A DNA stretch of 5,135 nucleotides from positions 1 through 5,135 of the forward strand of contig CAMJGU010000078.1 of the NCBI GenBank assembly GCA_946405325.1. Reading direction: 5' to 3'. The translations under genes and the position numbers were made by a program. The notes under the pieces were generated by a model that worked only from the letters and a program-made list of their open reading frames with translations, was not told where the DNA came from and did no database searches. Below, piece by piece: positions 1 to 5,135 of this stretch; the stretch's first letter is position 1; the number at the start of each line of letters is the position of its first letter. Source of the stretch: an uncultured Clostridia bacterium (GTDB taxonomy: Bacteria; Bacillota_A; Clostridia; Oscillospirales; Oscillospiraceae).

Positions 1-188
<188 letters not shown>

Positions 189-202
189 TTACCTCCTGTT
201 TC

Positions 203-565
<363 letters not shown>

Positions 566-570
566 ACGCT

Positions 571-602
571 GTTATATTAGCGCAGACCCCCCGCAAATGC
601 AA
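571..602 (-). promoter_or_regulatory. Probable sigma-A promoter of groES-groEL
   Basis: The minus strand reads TTGCAT (602-597) as a -35, a 17-base spacer, then TAATAT (579-574). An overlapping TATAAC (576-571) is a better -10 match but would sit 20 bases from this -35. Either choice puts transcription start at about 564-567, at the edge of the CIRCE element, as in other CIRCE-controlled operons. DNA further upstream (603-657) is rich in A and T tracts and could act as an UP element. The -35 matches the consensus poorly, so the exact boxes are uncertain although the location is well supported. Confidence 0.65.
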
Positions 603-603
603 G

Positions 604-656
604 AGGAATTTTGCGTTTTTTGGCAGGAATTTTCAAAATTCACATTCTGTTCAAAA
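604..656. repeat. Short palindrome and direct repeats between the divergent promoters
   Basis: GAATTTT-C-AAAATTC at 627-641 is a perfect palindrome with seven-base arms. AGGAATTTT occurs twice, at 604-612 and 625-633, spaced 21 bases, or two helical turns. TTCAAAA occurs at 632-638 and again at 650-656. The stretch lies between the back-to-back promoters of groES and the acyltransferase operon. It could be an operator or an A/T-tract UP element, but such patterns also arise by chance in AT-rich DNA. Confidence 0.35.
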
Positions 657-681
657 AGGCGGGATTTCTCCGCTCCCGTAC

Positions 682-710
682 TGGAACTTTCGGCGGAAAG
701 CTGTTATAAT
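682..710 (+). promoter_or_regulatory. Sigma-A promoter with extended -10 for the acyltransferase-SWIM operon
   Basis: A consensus TATAAT lies at 705-710, preceded by TG at 702-703, which forms an extended -10 (TGtTATAAT). The -35 would be TGGAAC at 682-687 with a 17-base spacer and is weak, which the extended -10 can offset. Transcription would start near 717, leaving a leader of about 30 bases before the ATG at 747. It points rightwards, away from the groES promoter. Confidence 0.8.
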
Positions 711-730
711 GGAAAATCATCGCTTAATTC

Positions 731-738
731 AGGAAGGA
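731..738 (+). promoter_or_regulatory. Ribosome binding site of the acyltransferase gene
   Basis: AGGAAGGA ends eight bases before the ATG at 747. It fixes the start there, although the frame is open back to an ATG at 597. That upstream ATG lies before the predicted promoter and so would not be transcribed from it. Confidence 0.85.
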
Positions 739-746
739 CGCCGCCC

Positions 747-2027
747 ATGAAACCAGGCCAGACACGCGCCGATTGGCTGCAAACGCGCAAGATCCACGCG
801 CCCCCCAGACTGCTCTACGCGATACTGATGCTCGTCGCCCGCCTGCTCGGCAGGCTGGACAACACGCATTTCACCTACCACGCCTATCCCGGGCGGGAGG
901 ACGGCCCCATCGTCATGATCGCCAACCACGCCTCCCGCGTGGATTACGAGTTCGTCGGCCCGCCCTGCTGGCCGAAGCGGCTCAACTTTGTGGTGGGCTA
1001 CAACGAGTTCTTCCGCTTCCCCACCAGCATCCTGCTGCCGCTGATGCAAGTCATTCCGAAAAAGAACTTCACCCCCGACCGCTACGCCGTGCGGGAGATG
1101 CTGCGCGCCGTGAAGGACGGGTGCAGCATCTGCATCATGCCCGAGGGCATGAGCTCCATCACCGGCATGGCGCAGCCCATCATCCCCGGCGGGGCGAAGC
1201 TGGTGAAAAAGCTGGGGCTGCCGGTGTACTACGCCAAGATCGCGGGCGGCTACCTCACCTACACCAAGCACTGCCTCGACCGGCGGCGCGGCCGCGTGGA
1301 CGTGACGGTGGACCGGATGTTCACCGCGCAGCAGCTCGCGGAGCTGAGCGTGGAGGAGATCGAGGACACCATGAACCGGCTCCTCGCCCACGACGATTAC
1401 ATCTGGAACGAGACCGCCAAGGTGCATTTCCGCGGCAAGAGCCCTATGGCGAAGCAGCTCGAGACGCTGCTCTACCTCTGCCCGCGCTGCGGCGCGCTGC
1501 ACCGTATGGTCTCCGAGGGCGACACGCTCCGCTGCGAGGCCTGCGGCAACACGGTGCGCATCGACGACACCTATGCCCTGCACCCCGGGGACAACTGCGT
1601 CTCCCCCATCCGCGTCACGGACTGGACCATCAAGGAGCGCGAGCGCGCCGCCGAAGAGGTGCGCCGCCCCAACTTCCGCCACAGTGGGAAGGTCAAGGTC
1701 GGCGTGCTGCCCGAGCGCAAGGCGCTGCAAGGCGACGCGACCTCGGAGATCCGCGGCGAGGGGATCCTGGCGCTCGACGTTGAGGGCCTGCATTTCGACG
1801 GCACGTTGGAAAACGCGCCCTTCCAGTTCGACATTCCCGCCGTGCAGCTGCCGACCTACGGCATGTGCACCGACATCTCCCGCTTCTATCTCTTTTTGGA
1901 CGGACGCTTTCTGGAATTCTACCCCGAGAAAAACGACGTGCTCTGGTGGGATCACCTCACCGAGGAGATGCACCGCTACCGGGGCGGCAAGTGGCAGAAC
2001 ACGCCCTACCGGCACACGGAGCCCTGA
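747..2027 (+). CDS. PlsC-type lysophospholipid acyltransferase with C-terminal zinc ribbon and probable PH-like domain
   Basis: A protein of 426 residues. Family members acylate the free hydroxyl of lysophosphatidic acid or related lysophospholipids, using acyl-CoA, acyl-ACP or acyl phosphate, at the inner face of the membrane. A hydrophobic stretch at about 21-36 may anchor it. The acyltransferase core is visible: NHASRVD at 60-66 (the NHx4D catalytic motif, His61 and Asp66), the PEG motif at 132-134 followed by a Ser-rich turn, and a block IV-like GLPVYYAKI at 157-165. An additional zinc ribbon has Cys245, Cys248, Cys263 and Cys266 (CPRC and CEAC). Residues about 336-410 alternate beta-strand-like segments and end in a helix-like HLTEEMHRY, which suggests a PH or GRAM-like fold. 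Typical PlsC proteins are about 200-250 residues, so the last 180 residues are extra. It is the first gene of the plus-strand operon. The family call is strong; the substrate is unknown and the PH-like call is inferred from the strand pattern only. Confidence 0.9.
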   Translation: MKPGQTRADWLQTRKIHAPPRLLYAILMLVARLLGRLDNTHFTYHAYPGREDGPIVMIANHASRVDYEFVGPPCWPKRLNFVVGYNEFFRFPTSILLPLMQVIPKKNFTPDRYAVREMLRAVKDGCSICIMPEGMSSITGMAQPIIPGGAKLVKKLGLPVYYAKIAGGYLTYTKHCLDRRRGRVDVTVDRMFTAQQLAELSVEEIEDTMNRLLAHDDYIWNETAKVHFRGKSPMAKQLETLLYLCPRCGALHRMVSEGDTLRCEACGNTVRIDDTYALHPGDNCVSPIRVTDWTIKERERAAEEVRRPNFRHSGKVKVGVLPERKALQGDATSEIRGEGILALDVEGLHFDGTLENAPFQFDIPAVQLPTYGMCTDISRFYLFLDGRFLEFYPEKNDVLWWDHLTEEMHRYRGGKWQNTPYRHTEP

Positions 2028-2057
2028 CAAAATCGCGAAAACGGATGGAGAACGCCC

Positions 2058-3485
2058 ATGCAGATCACGGAACAATGGATCCTTGCCCACGCGCCGAGTC
2101 CGGCGGTGGCGGAGGACGGCCGCGGCCTCTCCGCGGCGGACCGCTTCCTCACGCGCTGCCGCGCCGAGGATGGACGCGCCTGCTGGGGCGAGTGCGCCGG
2201 CAGCGCCCGCAACCCGTACTACGTCTCCATCGACTGGTCGCTGTCCGAGAAGGAGCCGGTCTACAGCTGCTCCTGCGCCAGCCGCCACTTCCCCTGCAAG
2301 CACGCGCTGGCGCTGATGTTCGACCTGCTCGCGGGCAAGCCGTTTGACGTGGACGAGCCGCCCGCCTATCTCCTGCGCGTCCGCGCGCGGGAGCAGCGGG
2401 AGCGGGAGCGCGCCGCGCAGCGCCTCGAAAAGGCGCGCAAGTACGACGCGGCGGTGAAGCAGAAAAAGCTGGAGCGTCAGCTTGCCGCGCTGGACAAAGC
2501 GGAAAAGCTCTCCGACCAGCTGCTGAACGACGGCCTTGCCGCGATCCCCTCCCTGCCCGCGCAGACGCTCGAGCGCATGGCGGCGGAGCTGGGCAACTGC
2601 GACCTCCCCGCCGCGCGGGACGTGTTTGAGCGCGTCGCGCTGCTGGACAAGCAGAGCCGACAGGATGTCCGCGCCGCCCAAAGCTGCCGCGCCCAGATGC
2701 TCCGCTCTCTGCTTTCGCTGCGCGCGCTCACCGCACGGGCACGGACATTCCTCGCCGAGCAGCTCTCCTCCGAGAGCTATTCGCTGGAGGACCCGCTGCT
2801 GTTCGAGGCGCTCGGCGGCGTCTGGAACAACGACGAGCTGCGGGAGCTCGGCCTCTATCGCAAGAGCGCGCGGCTGGTGCAGCTCTCGTTCGACGTTTCC
2901 TACGACGAGGCAAAGCGCGCTTACGCCGAACGCGGCTTCTGGCTGGAGCTGGACCGCGGCGACATCGTGCAGACGCAAAGCCTGCACCCCTCGCGAACCC
3001 TCAACTACGTCGGCACCGACGACAGCTGCTTCGCGCTGCTGGAGGTGCCGGTGCTGTACGAATCCCCCGTTCCGCCCTGCCAGCGCGTATGGTGGGACGA
3101 CTGCGCGTCGGTGGAGCTGACCGCGGCGGACTATGCCGCCGTGCTCCGCCGCGCCGAGTCCGTCGCGGACGCCGCCAAACGGGCGAAGCCGCACCTCGGC
3201 AATCCGCTGCTGACGGACGCCGTACCGGCGCTGCTCCGCGTCGGTGCGTTGGGCGCGGTGGACGATACCTTTATTTTGGAAGACGACCTCGGCGGACGCA
3301 TCGCGCTGCGCGACCGTTCCGTTGACGGCGCGGCGCTCGCCTCCGCGCGGCGGCTCGCCGCGCTGCCCGTAGAAGCCGCGGCGGGCGACGCCCTGTTCGG
3401 GCTGCTCTTTGTCGACGGCGGGCAGCTCTGTCTGCATCCCTACAGTCTCGTGACGGCGGAGCGCATCCTCCGTCTGCAATTCTGA
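2058..3485 (+). CDS. SWIM zinc-finger protein, function unknown
   Basis: A protein of 475 residues with a SWIM zinc finger at 71-82: Cys71-x-Cys73-x6-Cys80-x-His82 (CSCASRHFPCKH). SWIM fingers are thought to bind DNA or proteins. The finger follows a conserved-looking lead-in (YYVSIDW, 54-60) and is followed by ALALMFDLLAGKPF, a helix usual in bacterial members. Residues about 104-155 are highly charged (REQRERERAAQRLEKAR) and probably form a long helix or coiled coil. The rest (about 160-475) is helical and then mixed, with no domain I recognise. There is no signal peptide or membrane segment, so it is likely cytoplasmic. GGAG at 2047-2050 supports the start. It begins 30 bases after the acyltransferase gene and ends 5 bases before the next gene. 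In other bacteria such proteins often sit beside DUF5691, MoxR ATPase and VWA genes; the neighbour here may be the DUF5691-like partner. The SWIM call is firm; the role is unknown. Confidence 0.88.
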   Translation: MQITEQWILAHAPSPAVAEDGRGLSAADRFLTRCRAEDGRACWGECAGSARNPYYVSIDWSLSEKEPVYSCSCASRHFPCKHALALMFDLLAGKPFDVDEPPAYLLRVRAREQRERERAAQRLEKARKYDAAVKQKKLERQLAALDKAEKLSDQLLNDGLAAIPSLPAQTLERMAAELGNCDLPAARDVFERVALLDKQSRQDVRAAQSCRAQMLRSLLSLRALTARARTFLAEQLSSESYSLEDPLLFEALGGVWNNDELRELGLYRKSARLVQLSFDVSYDEAKRAYAERGFWLELDRGDIVQTQSLHPSRTLNYVGTDDSCFALLEVPVLYESPVPPCQRVWWDDCASVELTAADYAAVLRRAESVADAAKRAKPHLGNPLLTDAVPALLRVGALGAVDDTFILEDDLGGRIALRDRSVDGAALASARRLAALPVEAAAGDALFGLLFVDGGQLCLHPYSLVTAERILRLQF

Positions 3486-3490
3486 CGCCT

Positions 3491-5041
3491 ATGGATCTGC
3501 AAATCATCCACAACTTAAAAGCCTGTCTGGTCGACGCCGCGACGCGCGGCGCGGGTGCGCTCGCCGAGGACGCTGGATTCAAAAGCGCCGTCGACGCGCT
3601 CTCCGCCGCCGCGGACGACGCCGCGTCCCGCCGCATCCTGCTTGCCGCGCGCGCTCTGCGCGCCTCCGACGACAAGCAGCGCCCGGGGCGGCTGCTCGAT
3701 ACCCTCGCCCTCGCGGACGCGCTGCTCTGCGAGCGCGCGGAGACAGGCGTCCCCGGCGAACTGGCGCCGCTCCCGCTTGGGGACGGCTATGTGGACGCGC
3801 CGTTCAGCGCGTTTCAGCCGCTGCTCGCGGCGCTCGAAAGCTCCGGCAGCGGGCGCGTCACCGTCATCGAGGAGGCATGGGCGGCACACCCGGAGTACTT
3901 CACCGATCCCCGCGTGCTGCCGGTACTGGTCGATGCGCTGGACGACGCCCGCGGCGAGTCCGCGGAGCTGTTTGAGCGCATCCTCGCGGCGCTGGGAGAC
4001 CGCGCCGTGCCGCTGCTGAAAGAGGGCGGCGGAGCCGCGCGCATTTACGCCGTGGCGCGTCTTGCGGGCGCGGCGGAGAACGACTGGTACCTGCGCCTGC
4101 TGCCCCGCAGCACGCGGGAGGATCGGGAGGCGGTCATCGCGGCGCTGGGGCTCTCCCCGGACAACGCGCCGCTGCTCTCCGAGCTCTACCAAAACGAAGC
4201 CGAGAAAAAGTGCCGCGACGCGGCTCTGCGCGGCCTTGCCCGCATGGACGACGACGCCAGCCGCGCGCTGTGGACGGAGGAGCTGGAGCAGCGCCCCGAC
4301 TGTCCGCCCTGTCTCGAGGGCGTGGACTCGCCCCTTGCCGCGGACATGGCGGCGCTGGCGGTACGCGACGCGGTGGAGGAGGCCCTTGGCCGCGAGCGCG
4401 AAACATTGTCCCGCGCGGAGCTGCTGACCCTCGCCCACGCGCTGTTCGCCGCCTACGGCAAATACTCCGACGCCATGCGCGAAACGTGGCTCTGGTGCGG
4501 CGAGCGTCTGGACGCGCTGGAAAAGCTCAAGCCTGACAGCAACGTGCCGCAGTGGGATCTCGGCGCGGCGGACATGCTGGAAAAATGCCTGCTCGAAACC
4601 GTGCTCTGGAACCCCTGCGAGGGCGTGCGCGCGCTGGCGCAGGAGCTGAGTGAGCGTTGGCCCGCCCGTTTTTTAAGCGCCGCGGTGCTCATGGAATTGA
4701 TCCTGCACCCCGCCGAGGCGTTCGACCGCTACGGCAAGCTGATCGTCAAAAACAGCCTCCTGCACCGCGAGACCGCCGCCGAGCGCACGAACCGCATCCG
4801 CGTCATGCAGGCGCTCGGCGCCGTGCGGCTCGACCGCGACAACGGGCGGCACATCCCCTTTGAGCGCAAAAACTCGCTCACCGGTGCGCCGGAGGCGAAG
4901 CTCTACCGCCTCGCGGAGTTTGACCCGCGCTGGGCGCAGACGCTGGGCGATCCCAAGGTCAACCGCGACGCTGCAGTTTACGACCTCACCGGCCCGTGGT
5001 CGATGGTGAAGCTGAGCTTCCGCATGGAATGGATCGAGTAA
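3491..5041 (+). CDS. Large helical (HEAT-like) repeat protein, partner of the SWIM protein; possibly DUF5691-like
   Basis: A protein of 516 residues with no catalytic motif that I recognise. Residues about 120-300 consist of paired Ala/Leu-rich helices with repeating spacing, for example AVPLLKEGGGAARIYAVARL (172-191), REAVIAALG (212-220) and CRDAALRGLARM (241-252). This pattern is typical of HEAT-like alpha-solenoids, which act as protein-binding scaffolds. The last 100 residues are more basic and contain Trp481 and the ending WSMVKLSFRMEWIE. No signal peptide or membrane segment is seen. The start lies 5 bases after the stop of the SWIM gene and has no Shine-Dalgarno sequence, so translation is probably coupled to the upstream gene, which implies the two proteins are made together. 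It resembles the DUF5691 proteins found beside SWIM genes in size, position and composition, but I cannot confirm the family by eye. It is the last gene of the operon, followed 3 bases later by the terminator hairpin. Confidence 0.8.
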   Translation: MDLQIIHNLKACLVDAATRGAGALAEDAGFKSAVDALSAAADDAASRRILLAARALRASDDKQRPGRLLDTLALADALLCERAETGVPGELAPLPLGDGYVDAPFSAFQPLLAALESSGSGRVTVIEEAWAAHPEYFTDPRVLPVLVDALDDARGESAELFERILAALGDRAVPLLKEGGGAARIYAVARLAGAAENDWYLRLLPRSTREDREAVIAALGLSPDNAPLLSELYQNEAEKKCRDAALRGLARMDDDASRALWTEELEQRPDCPPCLEGVDSPLAADMAALAVRDAVEEALGRERETLSRAELLTLAHALFAAYGKYSDAMRETWLWCGERLDALEKLKPDSNVPQWDLGAADMLEKCLLETVLWNPCEGVRALAQELSERWPARFLSAAVLMELILHPAEAFDRYGKLIVKNSLLHRETAAERTNRIRVMQALGAVRLDRDNGRHIPFERKNSLTGAPEAKLYRLAEFDPRWAQTLGDPKVNRDAAVYDLTGPWSMVKLSFRMEWIE

Positions 5042-5044
5042 GAT

Positions 5045-5081
5045 AAAAAGAACAGCTTGCCTTTGGCAAGCTGTTCTTTTT
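5045..5081. terminator. Bidirectional rho-independent terminator
   Basis: A perfect inverted repeat with 17-base arms (5045-5061 and 5065-5081) and a three-base loop. The core is GAACAGCTTGCC paired with GGCAAGCTGTTC, flanked by AAAAA on the left and TTTTT on the right. It therefore gives a hairpin plus a U-run on both strands. On the plus strand it ends the three-gene operon, starting 3 bases after the last stop codon. On the minus strand it immediately follows the tRNA 3' end, and its outermost base (5081) is the last A of the encoded CCA. Confidence 0.93.
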
Positions 5082-5135
5082 GGTGGACCTGAAGGGATTC
5101 GAACCCACGACCTTACGGATGCGAACCGTACGCTC
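5081..5135 (-). tRNA. tRNA-Ala, anticodon CGC (3' part, cut by window edge)
   Basis: The minus strand shows nucleotides 22-76 of a tRNA. They comprise the D-stem 3' strand GAGC, an anticodon stem TACGG/CCGTA with loop TTCGCAT, and a five-base variable loop AGGTC. They continue with T-arm GTGGG-TTCGAAT-CCCTT, acceptor strand CAGGTCC, discriminator A73 and an encoded CCA. The anticodon at 5123-5121 is CGC, which reads GCG (Ala). U70 and A73 fit the tRNA-Ala identity (G3:U70 pair), but position 3 lies outside the window. The T-stem has a G-U pair at 49:65 and a U-U mismatch at 50:64, which is unusual. GCG is abundant in the neighbouring genes, in keeping with a dedicated CGC tRNA. The amino acid rests on the anticodon and these two identity bases. 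Confidence 0.88.

Noticed and set aside
687..700. CTTTC-GGCG-GAAAG inverted repeat between the -35 and -10 of the acyltransferase promoter
   Set aside because: The arms are only five bases. It could be an operator, but nothing else supports it.
597..746. Fifty-residue N-terminal extension of the acyltransferase
   Set aside because: It would start before the TATAAT promoter at 705-710, and a good ribosome binding site precedes the ATG at 747.
773..1783. Plus-strand open frame overlapping the acyltransferase gene
   Set aside because: The product is Arg/Pro/Ala-rich nonsense in the shifted frame of a GC-rich gene and has no ribosome binding site.
729..3479. Long minus-strand open frame as a protein-coding gene
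   Set aside because: Its product is low-complexity, rich in Arg, Ala, Gly and Val, with no domain. It lies opposite two genes with clear motifs (NHx4D, PEG, SWIM) and is explained by the absence of TTA, CTA and TCA codons in those genes.
3515..4438. Minus-strand open frame opposite the HEAT-like gene
   Set aside because: It is in register with the sense codons and has the same biased composition, so it is a shadow of the plus-strand gene.

Overview
The window looks like chromosomal DNA from a high-GC member of the Bacillota, most likely a clostridial lineage such as Oscillospiraceae. The evidence is a perfect CIRCE operator in front of groES-groEL, Gram-positive-type GroES and GroEL sequences, strong AGGAGG-type ribosome binding sites, AT-rich intergenic DNA beside very GC-rich genes, and a tRNA that reads GCG. 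The taxon is inferred from these features; no database search was possible.

Layout. On the minus strand at the left are the start of groEL (cut by the window edge) and the complete groES. Both are expressed leftwards from a promoter near 571-602, with the CIRCE element (533-565) covering the expected transcription start. The 259-base gap between groES and the next gene is AT-rich and holds two back-to-back promoters with a short palindrome and repeats between them. On the plus strand, 747-5041 is filled by three closely spaced genes. They encode a PlsC-type acyltransferase with a zinc ribbon and a probable PH-like tail, a SWIM zinc-finger protein, and a large helical-repeat protein. The gaps are 30 and 5 bases and no terminator is visible between them, so they look like one operon driven by an extended -10 promoter at 682-710. 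The operon ends at a hairpin (5045-5081) that can also terminate the converging transcript. That transcript carries a tRNA on the minus strand, probably tRNA-Ala(CGC), cut by the right edge.

How the genes work together. GroES and GroEL form the folding chaperonin, repressed by HrcA through CIRCE. The acyltransferase most likely acylates a lysophospholipid at the membrane. The SWIM protein and its neighbour form a pair resembling SWIM/DUF5691-type neighbours known from other bacteria, which often occur with MoxR ATPases and VWA proteins. Here the pair has neither partner before the terminator and is instead linked to a lipid acyltransferase. This uncharacterised three-gene unit is the part of the window most worth following up. 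There is no sign of a mobile element, CRISPR array or prophage.
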